64,000 nucleotides of DNA from Glutamicibacter sp. MNS18 (lineage in GTDB: Bacteria > Actinomycetota > Actinomycetes > Actinomycetales > Micrococcaceae), in the NCBI RefSeq assembly GCF_026107515.2, contig NZ_JAPCHW010000010.1, positions 44,747-108,746 of the forward strand, read 5' to 3'. The position numbers and the translations under genes are program-made. The notes under the pieces are model-generated. The model did no database searches, was not told the origin of the DNA, and saw nothing but the letters and a program-made list of their open reading frames with translations. Positions 56,920 to 64,000 of the stretch are shown one piece after another. Numbering within the stretch: position 1 is the first letter of the stretch; each line of letters begins with the position of its first letter.

Positions 56920-57732
56920 CTAGTGCGCGTCGGCGTCGATGGCACCCTGGATGTAGATCGCGGTCAGCAGGGCGAAAACGAACGCCTGCAGGGCCATGAT
57001 CAGCAGTTCCAGGAAGTACATCGCCACCGAACCGATAATCACACCGACGCCCAGGCCGCTGTAGGCGAGCCCTTCTTGGACGGTGATCAGGTAGCGGGCA
57101 CCGGAAGCGGCCAACATCACGATGATGTGGCCTGCCAACATCGTTGCCATCAGACGCAGCGAGTGAGTCAGCGGGCGGACGATGAAGTTCGAGATGATCT
57201 CCAGCGGGATCATCAGCGGCATGATCCAGCCCGGAACACCGGACGGGACGACTGCCAACTTGAAGTAGCGCAGGCCGTGGTTCTTCAGGCCCACACCAAT
57301 CCAGGTGCCGTAGATGATGATTGCCATCGCGTATGCAGAACCGGCGTGTGAGAACGACGGAAGCTGCAGGAACGGGATTGCACCGAAGAGGTTGTTCAAT
57401 AGGACGAAGAAGAACGTTGCGAAGAGCAACGGGACCCAGGGGCGGAAGTTCTTCTCGCCGATGATGTCGCGGCCGATGCCATTGCGCACGAAAGCGTAGC
57501 CGCTCTCAGCAAGGTACTGCATCTTTCCGGGAACCAGCTTCGGATTCTTGATGGCCGCGGTGAAGAACCAGGTGATGAGGATGATCGACAAGACGATCAT
57601 GATCATCTGCTTACCGACACCGGTGCCGTACTCAGCAAACCAGGGGAAGATATCTGGCAGGTGGGCATCGGACACGGTTGGCGGGATGAATCCGCCCTCA
57701 CTTGAGGCCATTGGGAGCGCAAACGCGATCAA
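56920..57732 (-). CDS. atpB: ATP synthase a subunit
   Basis: The 270-residue membrane protein has the conserved arginine helix RPLTHSLRLMATMLAGH and the C-terminal LLIMALQAFVFALLTAIYIQ. It forms the proton channel with the c ring. The TTG at 57732 is preferred because GAGAGGA lies seven bases upstream; the next ATG (57711) has no ribosome binding site. The 270 bases upstream to atpI hold no gene and probably carry the main operon promoter. Confidence 0.95.
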   Translation of the reverse strand: MIAFALPMASSEGGFIPPTVSDAHLPDIFPWFAEYGTGVGKQMIMIVLSIILITWFFTAAIKNPKLVPGKMQYLAESGYAFVRNGIGRDIIGEKNFRPWVPLLFATFFFVLLNNLFGAIPFLQLPSFSHAGSAYAMAIIIYGTWIGVGLKNHGLRYFKLAVVPSGVPGWIMPLMIPLEIISNFIVRPLTHSLRLMATMLAGHIIVMLAASGARYLITVQEGLAYSGLGVGVIIGSVAMYFLELLIMALQAFVFALLTAIYIQGAIDADAH

Positions 57733-58002
57733 CGCGCTGTCCTCTCTGCAGTAGCGGTCACGGGCAAAAGGCGGTGACTGGCGTAACTGCCTCTCACCGT
57801 GTAGAAAAAGATCTAGTGGGCTCGCACTTCAGCGCAGGAAATACTTTCGCATCCGCACTGACACGCTGCTACCTCCAGATATTGCAAGGAGGCATAATTT
57901 CCTTGGCCGCTGCACAAACTGCAGCCACCTCAAAAATGACCCGAAGACAGCCTATCAAACTCACGGCGCGGCAATGACATCGGATGTCACCGCCCATCAG
58001 CT

Positions 58003-58443
58003 TTAAGAATCGTGGTAAATCGCCATCCGCGCCTTCGAAAAGGCCCGGATTTCACCGACCTGCCACGCGACCAAGCTGATCGCCGCACCAAGGACGAATC
58101 CCTGGGTGTCCGCCCAAGCGGGCAAACCCAGATACAACAACACAAATGCGATGCCGAAGACCTTCAGGACGAAGACCGCCAGGAATGCGGGCATGGCCCA
58201 CGTCCTGCGGATCCGTCCAGCTCCCTCGGCAACGAGCAGACCCGTTGCGAAGAAACCGATCACCAGCGCCGCGGCCAGTGCCCCGGATAGTGCGTACAAC
58301 CAGCCGGCAACCACCCACGAAATCAGGAAAAATGCGATGGTTGCCAACACGGCGTACAGCAATGACTTGCCCAGAACGGGCATCCAGATGGAATCAGGGG
58401 CCTTTGATGCCGGGACATGGCCGTGGCCGGGTGTCTGTGGCAT
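58003..58443 (-). CDS. atpI: ATP synthase protein I-like membrane protein
   Basis: The 146-residue protein has four hydrophobic helices (for example LLYAVLATIAFFLISWVVAG) and lies between wecA and atpB, the usual place of atpI in actinobacteria. AtpI is thought to help c-ring assembly or Mg uptake. Identification rests mainly on position, size and topology. Confidence 0.75.
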   Translation of the reverse strand: MPQTPGHGHVPASKAPDSIWMPVLGKSLLYAVLATIAFFLISWVVAGWLYALSGALAAALVIGFFATGLLVAEGAGRIRRTWAMPAFLAVFVLKVFGIAFVLLYLGLPAWADTQGFVLGAAISLVAWQVGEIRAFSKARMAIYHDS

Positions 58444-58581
58444 TAAAATCCTTCACTGGGCGCCCATCGGGAAGCGTTACCGGGATCTGGAGTTGCGTCA
58501 AACTGCCTTGCCACCGTCGACCCGAAGGTTCCCGGCGGAAGATCCACAGTAAATTCTACACGACATAGAAGCCGGGGAAAT

Positions 58582-59703
58582 TCACCGGCGCTTCATGCGT
58601 TCGGTTAATGATGCGTAACGTCGGGACACAATCGGCCACCAGGTCAGCATCCCCGCCCCGACCAGCAACAGCGCGTACAGCGGGATCATCAGATGCAGCG
58701 GGATAAATGCGATGAGCACCACACCGGCGGCGACCAGCAGCGCCCACAGGTACAGCAACAGCACGCTCTTGCGCACCGAGTGGCCCTGGGCGAGCATCCG
58801 GTGGTGGATGTGCAACGAGTCGGGCTTGAACGGCGAACTGCGCTTGGACAGCCGGCGCACCACGGACAGCAGCAGATCCAGTGCCGGGAAGAAGATGATC
58901 ACCAGCGGCAGGGCCATGGGCATATAGGCCGGAACGTTGCGGAAACGGTGGGCCTCAAGCCCCTGAACGTCTCCGGTGACCAGCACCGTGGACACCGATA
59001 GCACCAAGCCCAGGGCCAGCACCCCGGTCTCCCCCATGAAGATGTTCGCCGGGTTGAAGTTGTGCGGCAGGAAGCCCAGGCAGGCGCCGAGCAGCACCGC
59101 GCAGAGCAGCGCGGCCAGGTTGGCGTAGTCCTCGGCGCTCACGTGGGTGGCCAGCACATAGGAGTAGAGGAAGAAGGTCACGGCCCCGATGGCGGTCAAC
59201 CCGGCCGCCAGGCCGTCCAGACCGTCGGAGAAGTTGATGGCGTTCATGCTCAGCACCACCAGCCCCATGGTGACCAGGTACTGCATCAGCCAGGAGTCGA
59301 TTGACCAGGTGCCCACCGGCAGCGCCTTGATCACGATCCCGCTCTGGGCGATGATCGCCCCGATCAGCAGCTGGCCGGCGAATTTCCAATACCATTTCAG
59401 GTCCCGCAGGTCGTCGGCGAGCCCCAGGATGATCACCACCAGCAGGGCGCCGATGATTCCCAGGATGTAGTTCGGGTTGGAAAAAACGCCTGAGAAGAAG
59501 TCCAGTTGGCTGGCCAGCCCGATCCCGCCGAGGATCGCGGCGATCATGGCCAGTCCCCCGAACTTGACCACCGGGTCGCTGTGCATATCACGTTCACGGA
59601 CCTGCTGGGTGAGGATGAATCGCGCACCGGCGCTGCGCACCATTGGAGTGAGCAGGTAGGAGACGGTGAAGCTGAAGGCGATCAGCAGAACGTAGCTTCT
59701 CAT
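58582..59703 (-). CDS. WecA/MraY-family undecaprenyl-phosphate sugar-1-phosphate transferase
   Basis: The 373-residue membrane protein has the family motifs GLADDLRDLKWYWKF, the catalytic NAINFSDGLDGLAAGL, FMGETG and HIHHRMLAQGHS. The HIHHR loop favours a WecA-type GlcNAc-1-phosphate transferase that starts teichoic or arabinogalactan-like polymers rather than MraY. It overlaps the Sua5 gene by four bases. Confidence 0.9.
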   Translation of the reverse strand: MRSYVLLIAFSFTVSYLLTPMVRSAGARFILTQQVRERDMHSDPVVKFGGLAMIAAILGGIGLASQLDFFSGVFSNPNYILGIIGALLVVIILGLADDLRDLKWYWKFAGQLLIGAIIAQSGIVIKALPVGTWSIDSWLMQYLVTMGLVVLSMNAINFSDGLDGLAAGLTAIGAVTFFLYSYVLATHVSAEDYANLAALLCAVLLGACLGFLPHNFNPANIFMGETGVLALGLVLSVSTVLVTGDVQGLEAHRFRNVPAYMPMALPLVIIFFPALDLLLSVVRRLSKRSSPFKPDSLHIHHRMLAQGHSVRKSVLLLYLWALLVAAGVVLIAFIPLHLMIPLYALLLVGAGMLTWWPIVSRRYASLTERMKRR

Positions 59704-60380
59704 GTATCCCGGCTCGGTACGCTCTCCCCCGGTCCCAGCAATTCCGGGACCACCTCGCGCAGCACCTGCAGGGGGATGGCTCCCTGGCGCACCACCCGCG
59801 GCGGGGTTTGGGTCGCGTCGATGATGGTCGAGGGCAAGGCCTCGGAGCTCTGCCCTCGCGGCCCGTCGTCCAGGTACACATCGACCGATTCGCCCAGTTG
59901 CTCCTGGGCCTGGTCACTACTCAGTGCGGCGCGGTGGCCGGTGCGGTTGGCCGAGGAGACCGCCAACGGACCGGTTTGGCCCAGCAGTTCCAGGGCCATC
60001 TGGTCATTGGGCACCCGCAGCGCCACGGTCCCCTTGGTCTCCCCCAGATCCCAGGTCAGCGAGGGCTGGGCATGCAGGATCAGGGTCAGCGCCCCGGGCC
60101 AGAAGGCCTCGGCCAGGGCGCGGGCGGACTCGGGAATGTCGCTGGCCAGCCCATCCATGGTGGCCACCTGCGAAATCAGCACCGGTGGCGGCATGGTGCG
60201 CGAACGCCCCTTGGCGGCCAGCAACATGGCCACCCCCTGGGCGCTGAAGGCATCGGCGCCGATCCCGTACACCGTGTCGGTCGGCAGCACAATGCACCGC
60301 TGGCTCTCCAGGGCGGCACGTGCGGCGGTGATTCCCGCGGCACGTTCGGTCTCGTTGCTGACGTCAAAACGTGAACTCAC
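59700..60380 (-). CDS. L-threonylcarbamoyladenylate synthase (Sua5/YwlC/TsaC family)
   Basis: The 226-residue protein has the nucleotide-binding motif IVLPTDTVYGIGADAFS near residue 35, KGRSRTMPPPVLIS, VALRVPNDQ and SSANRTGH. It makes threonylcarbamoyl-AMP for the t6A37 tRNA modification. The C-terminal Sua5 domain is absent. A GTG start at 60380 is used, five bases after prmC. Confidence 0.93.
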   Translation of the reverse strand: MSSRFDVSNETERAAGITAARAALESQRCIVLPTDTVYGIGADAFSAQGVAMLLAAKGRSRTMPPPVLISQVATMDGLASDIPESARALAEAFWPGALTLILHAQPSLTWDLGETKGTVALRVPNDQMALELLGQTGPLAVSSANRTGHRAALSSDQAQEQLGESVDVYLDDGPRGQSSEALPSTIIDATQTPPRVVRQGAIPLQVLREVVPELLGPGESVPSRDT

Positions 60381-60385
60381 GATGC

Positions 60386-61261
60386 CTATTCTTTCATGGT
60401 CGATAATTTTTCCGGGGCCACACCGCTGGTGGCGCGTGGCCGACCGTTCAAGTCCAGGTGCCCGCGCACCGCGGTGAACCCGGTTTGGGTGAGCAGCCGG
60501 GCCGCCGATTCCTGTTGGACCTCGGCGTGCTCCATCACGAACAAGCCTGCAGGCTTGAGCAACCGCAGCGCCTGGGCCGCGACGGCGCGTGGCACCTGCA
60601 ACCCGTCATCACCCAGCCCGTACAACGCCATCTGCGGATCGTGGTCCCGGGCCTCGATCTCGCGTGGGATCGCGTTGGGTGGAATGTAGGGCGGATTGGA
60701 GATCACCAGGTCGATGTCGCCATCCAGGCCCAGGTCCGCGGGCAGTGCCCCGGCATCGGCATGCAGCACGGTGATGCCGTGCGGTTCGCAGTTGGTGCGG
60801 GTGTAGCCGATGGCCTCATCGGAGAGCTCCACGGCCCAAACCGTTGATCCGGGGACCTCCGTGGCCAGGGCCGCGGCGATCGCGCCGGACCCGGAACACA
60901 GGTCTACAAGGTGCACACCTTGTTTTCGACCAAGGAAGTCCAGGCCGATCTGCACCACCGTCTCGGTTTCCGGTCGCGGGATGAACACCCCGGGCCCCAC
61001 CGTCAGGTCCAGGTGGCGGAAGTGCGCCACCCCGGTCAGGTGTTGCAACGGGGTCCGGGCGGCCCGTCGGGCCAGCAGCTGGTCGAAGCGTGCGCCTTGG
61101 GTTCCGGTCAGTTCCCGGCCCAGCAGTTCACCGAGCTGGATCCCCGAACGGTCGGTACCCGCCACATGGGCCAGCAGCAGTTCGGCATCCACCCGCGGGC
61201 TGGGAACGCCCGCGGCGGCCAACACCTTTTCGGCGTGGGCGCGCACTTCGGCGTACCGCAT
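60386..61261 (-). CDS. prmC: Release factor glutamine methyltransferase
   Basis: The 291-residue protein has a helical N-domain, the SAM motif VDLCSGSGAIAAALA and the catalytic NPPY in DLVISNPPYIPPNAIP. It methylates the GGQ glutamine of the release factors. The substrate RF1 is encoded just upstream, three bases away. Confidence 0.95.
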   Translation of the reverse strand: MRYAEVRAHAEKVLAAAGVPSPRVDAELLLAHVAGTDRSGIQLGELLGRELTGTQGARFDQLLARRAARTPLQHLTGVAHFRHLDLTVGPGVFIPRPETETVVQIGLDFLGRKQGVHLVDLCSGSGAIAAALATEVPGSTVWAVELSDEAIGYTRTNCEPHGITVLHADAGALPADLGLDGDIDLVISNPPYIPPNAIPREIEARDHDPQMALYGLGDDGLQVPRAVAAQALRLLKPAGLFVMEHAEVQQESAARLLTQTGFTAVRGHLDLNGRPRATSGVAPEKLSTMKE

Positions 61262-61264
61262 GTC

Positions 61265-62341
61265 CTAGTGCTCGCCCAGGGCGGACAGACGCTCTTCCTC
61301 GTCCATGGCAATGCAGGACTCGATCACCGGGCCCAGTTCCCCGTCCATGACCGCATCCAGGTTGTAGGACTTGTAGCCGGTGCGGTGATCCGCGATCCGG
61401 TTTTCCGGGTAATTGTAGGTGCGGATGCGCTCGGAGCGGTCCATGGTGCGGATCTGGCTGGCCCGCTGGGCCGAGTTCTCCGCGTCGATCTGCTCCTGCT
61501 GGTGGGCCAGCAGCCGCGAGCGCAACACGCGCATGGCCGCTTCGCGGTTCTGGATCTGCGACTTCTCATTCTGCATGGCCACCACGATGCCGGTGGGCAA
61601 GTGGGTGAGGCGCACCGCCGAGTCGGTGGTGTTCACGCTCTGGCCGCCGGGACCCGAGGAACGGTAGACGTCCACCTTCAGGTCATTGGCGTGGATTTCC
61701 ACTTCCTCCGGCTCGTCCACCTCGGGCAGCACCAGCACGCCGGCGGCCGAGGTATGGATGCGGCCCTGGGATTCGGTGACCGGCACGCGCTGCACGCGGT
61801 GCACGCCGCCTTCGAATTTCAGGTGCGCGTAGACCCCTTCGGCCGGATCGCTGGAATTGCCCTTGATGGCCACCTGGGCGTCCTTGTAGCCGCCGAGGTC
61901 GGACTCGTTGAAGGAGATCATCTCCACCTTCCAGCCCTTGTTCTCGGCGAAACGGGTGTACATGCGCAGCAGGTCGGCCGCGAACAGCGCCGCTTCGTCG
62001 CCGCCTTCGCCGCCCTTGACTTCCAGGATCACGTTACGCGAGTCGTTCTCGTCGCGCGGGATCAGCAGCCGGCGCAGCTTTTCCTCCAGCTGCGGCAGCT
62101 TCTCCTTCAGTTCCTCGACCTCGGCGGCGAAGTCCGGATCCTCGTCGGCCATCTCGCTGGCTGCCTCCAGGTCCTCGGTGGCCTGCTTCCAGCGGTTGTA
62201 GGCTTCGACGATGCCATTCAGTTGTGCGGAGCGGCGGCCGAGCTTGCGGGCGCGGGCCTGGTCCGCGTACACGGCGGGGTCGGAGAGCTGCGCCTGGATT
62301 TCGGCGTGTTCCTCAAGTAGCGACTTGACGGATTCGAACAT
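61265..62341 (-). CDS. prfA: Peptide chain release factor 1
   Basis: The 358-residue protein begins [19 protein letters not shown] and has the stop-codon reading tripeptide PVT in [14 protein letters not shown] and the GGQ loop [18 protein letters not shown]. It ends translation at UAA and UAG. The frame extends to 62380, but the ATG at 62341 matches the family start. Confidence 0.96.
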   Translation of the reverse strand: MFESVKSLLEEHAEIQAQLSDPAVYADQARARKLGRRSAQLNGIVEAYNRWKQATEDLEAASEMADEDPDFAAEVEELKEKLPQLEEKLRRLLIPRDENDSRNVILEVKGGEGGDEAALFAADLLRMYTRFAENKGWKVEMISFNESDLGGYKDAQVAIKGNSSDPAEGVYAHLKFEGGVHRVQRVPVTESQGRIHTSAAGVLVLPEVDEPEEVEIHANDLKVDVYRSSGPGGQSVNTTDSAVRLTHLPTGIVVAMQNEKSQIQNREAAMRVLRSRLLAHQQEQIDAENSAQRASQIRTMDRSERIRTYNYPENRIADHRTGYKSYNLDAVMDGELGPVIESCIAMDEEERLSALGEH

Positions 62342-62425
62342 GGTGGCGGTACTTCTTTCGATACGCAGGATCGGCGGCACGCAACGTGCCTTCAGAAAAG
62401 ATTGTAGGGGGTTTTACGCGCCAAT

Positions 62426-62467
62426 GGCGTCCAGGGCTACGGTTGGACCGTGCGCCCTGGACGCCAC
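62426..62467 (-). terminator. Hairpin after rho
   Basis: TGGCGTCCAGGGC and GCCCTGGACGCCA form a perfect 13-bp stem between the rho stop and the prfA start. It may reduce read-through from rho; a few T's follow only after some distance. Confidence 0.65.
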
Positions 62468-62481
62468 CGGGGAACGATGCG

Positions 62482-64000
62482 CTAGTTCTGCTGCGGAGTG
62501 GTCTTGTTGACCAGCATCAGGAATTCCGCGTTCGATTCGGTATCGCGGATCTTCTTGGTGAGCAGTTCCAGTGCCTGCTGGGTATCCAGACCGGCCAGCA
62601 TGCGGCGCAGGCGCCACATGATGCGCACTTCGTCACCCGAGAGCAGCGATTCCTCACGACGGGTCGAGGACGCGTTGACGTCCACGGCCGGGAAGATGCG
62701 CTTCTCGGCCAGCTGGCGGCTCAGGCGCAGTTCCATGTTGCCGGTGCCCTTGAATTCCTCGAAGATGACCTCGTCCATCTTCGAACCGGTCTCCACCAGG
62801 GCGGTGGCCAGGATGGTCAGCGAGCCGCCGTTTTCGATGTTGCGTGCCGCACCGAAGAAACGCTTCGGCGGGTACAGGGCTGCGGAGTCCACACCACCGG
62901 AGAGGATACGACCCGAGGCCGGGGCGGCGAGGTTGTAGGCACGGCCCAGACGGGTCATCGAGTCCAGCAGCACCACGACGTCCATGCCCATTTCCACCAG
63001 GCGCTTGGCGCGCTCGATGGCCAGTTCGGCCACGGTGGTATGGTCATCGGCCGGACGGTCGAAGGTCGAGGCGATGACCTCGCCCTTCACGGTGCGCTGC
63101 ATGTCGGTGACTTCCTCGGGACGTTCGTCCACGAGCACCATCATCAGGTGCACTTCCGGGTTGTTCACCGTGATCGCGTTGGCGATGGCCTGCAGGATCA
63201 ACGTCTTGCCGGCCTTCGGAGGCGAGACGATCAGGCCACGCTGGCCCTTGCCGATCGGGGCGACCAGGTCGATGACACGCGGACCGATCTTCTTCGCGTC
63301 GGTTTCCAGACGCAGGCGCTCGGTCGGGTACAGCGGAACGAGCTTGTTGAACTCGACGCGTTCCTTGTTGTCCTCGGGCTTCTTGCCGTTCACGGACGTG
63401 AGCTGCACCAGGGCGTTGAACTTCTGGCGGGGGTTCGGGGCCTCGCCCTCGCGCGGCTGGCGGATCGCGCCGACGATGGCATCGCCCTTGCGCAGGTTGT
63501 ACTTCTTGACCTGGCCCAGGGTGACGTAGACGTCGTTCTGGCCCGGCAGGTAACCGCTGGTACGCACGAAGGCGTAGTTCTCCAGCACGTCCAGGATGCC
63601 GGCGATCGGCAGCAGCACGTCGTCGTCGCTCAGCTGCGGTTCGTCAGTGTCCCCACGGCGGTTGCGACGGTTGCGGTTGTTGCGGTCGTTGCGATCCTGG
63701 TTGCGGTCGTTGCGGTCGTTGCGGCCACGATCGCGGCGGTTGCGGTTGCGCTCGGAGCGGTCGTTGCGCTCGTTGGAGTGCTCATCGTTATCCGAGGAAT
63801 CATCCGAGGAGGAATCCTGGCCCTCATTGCGGCGGTTACGCGAACGACCACGGTCATTGCGATCGCCACGCTCGGTGGACTGCTCATCGTTATCCGAGGA
63901 ATCATCCGAGGAGGAATCCTGGCCCTCATTGCGGCGGTTACGCGAACGACCACGGTCATTGCGATCGCCACGCTCGGTGGACTGCTCATCGTTATCCGAG
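62482..64000 (-). CDS. rho: Transcription termination factor Rho (N-terminus beyond the window)
   Basis: About 505 residues are visible. The C-terminal core has the primary RNA-binding domain (LLPIAGILDVLENYAFVRTS), the P-loop VSPPKAGKTLILQ, Walker B VVVLLDSMTRLGR and the secondary RNA-binding segments GGVDSAAL and EEFKGTGNMELRLSRQ. Upstream of the core, the same frame continues through an Arg/Asn/Asp/Ser-rich stretch to the window edge. The frame has no stop, so starting the gene at 63618 would be wrong. This disordered insertion is typical of high-GC actinobacterial Rho and contains a 34-residue tandem repeat here. Confidence 0.95.
   Translation of the reverse strand, partial: SDNDEQSTERGDRNDRGRSRNRRNEGQDSSSDDSSDNDEQSTERGDRNDRGRSRNRRNEGQDSSSDDSSDNDEHSNERNDRSERNRNRRDRGRNDRNDRNQDRNDRNNRNRRNRRGDTDEPQLSDDDVLLPIAGILDVLENYAFVRTSGYLPGQNDVYVTLGQVKKYNLRKGDAIVGAIRQPREGEAPNPRQKFNALVQLTSVNGKKPEDNKERVEFNKLVPLYPTERLRLETDAKKIGPRVIDLVAPIGKGQRGLIVSPPKAGKTLILQAIANAITVNNPEVHLMMVLVDERPEEVTDMQRTVKGEVIASTFDRPADDHTTVAELAIERAKRLVEMGMDVVVLLDSMTRLGRAYNLAAPASGRILSGGVDSAALYPPKRFFGAARNIENGGSLTILATALVETGSKMDEVIFEEFKGTGNMELRLSRQLAEKRIFPAVDVNASSTRREESLLSGDEVRIMWRLRRMLAGLDTQQALELLTKKIRDTESNAEFLMLVNKTTPQQN
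63781..64000 (-). repeat. 102-bp tandem repeat inside rho
   Basis: Two complete copies (63781-63882, 63883-63984) and the first 16 bases of a third have a period of 102 bases, that is 34 codons. Each unit encodes QSTERGDRNDRGRSRNRR followed by an acidic NEGQDSSSDDSSDNDE. The array continues beyond the window. Confidence 0.85.

Noticed and set aside
63618-63630. Treating 63618 as the start of rho and the upstream frame as a separate 119-residue gene
   Set aside because: The rho frame stays open upstream to the window edge with typical disordered Rho sequence; the other frame is a shadow of the repeat.

Overview
The window is high-GC DNA from an actinobacterium, most likely a member of the Micrococcaceae close to Arthrobacter or Glutamicibacter. 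The evidence is the gene order rho-prfA-prmC-tsaC/Sua5-wecA-atpIBEFHAGDC-DUF2550, the presence of nucS, DUF3039, DUF2017-clpS-murI and a DUF222/HNH protein, and many genes whose start codon lies only 6-8 nt below a TANNNT -10 box, as expected for leaderless actinobacterial mRNAs. This is inferred from sequence alone.

Layout. 1-9.66 kb: the end of an IclR regulator, an MFS exporter, a decayed VapC-like remnant, sbcC-sbcD, a divergent yeiH/LysR pair and an ADP-ribosylglycohydrolase-like gene. 9.6-14.9 kb: an accessory island bounded by a perfect 36-bp direct repeat that copies the 3' end of the glycohydrolase-like gene. It holds a HEPN ribonuclease-like gene in AT-rich DNA and an insertion sequence with terminal inverted repeats, itself interrupted by a complete IS110-family element. 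14.9-24 kb: a pRiA4b ORF-3 protein, an Xre/MbcA/ParS antitoxin beside a broken RES toxin, an exonuclease-BRCT protein, a GntR-controlled ABC transporter, and a divergent XRE-cupin/MFS pair. 24.6-27.5 kb: a DUF4956-VTC-CotH operon. 28.4-34.6 kb: housekeeping genes (rdgB, rph, an MBL hydrolase, murI, DUF2017, clpS, pncB, pncA). 35-37 kb: a frameshifted RelE/ParE-type toxin facing an XRE antitoxin, flanked by decayed DNA. 37-50 kb: helicase, DUF3039, ABC transporter, thioredoxin-like/TPR protein, a large unknown membrane protein, AI-2E-type permease, HNH protein, LapA-like protein, nucS and nagA. 50-64 kb: the ATP synthase operon and, upstream of it on the minus strand, wecA, Sua5, prmC, prfA and rho; rho runs off the window.

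The most striking element is the IS110-family insertion at 11609-12953. Its 5' non-coding region can be read as a complete bridge RNA. One loop matches the occupied target on both sides of a TC core (AACTATTTC against AACTACTTC, and ACCGGA as the complement of TCCGGT). The other loop matches the element's own two ends (CATAGAAGG and CATTAGAGA). Circularisation would join a TTGACA at the right end to a TCTAAT at the left end with a 17-bp spacer. The target it has hit encodes a motif of another transposase.

A second theme is decay of toxin genes: VapC-like, RES and RelE/ParE-type toxin genes are all broken, while the two adjacent antitoxin genes are intact.
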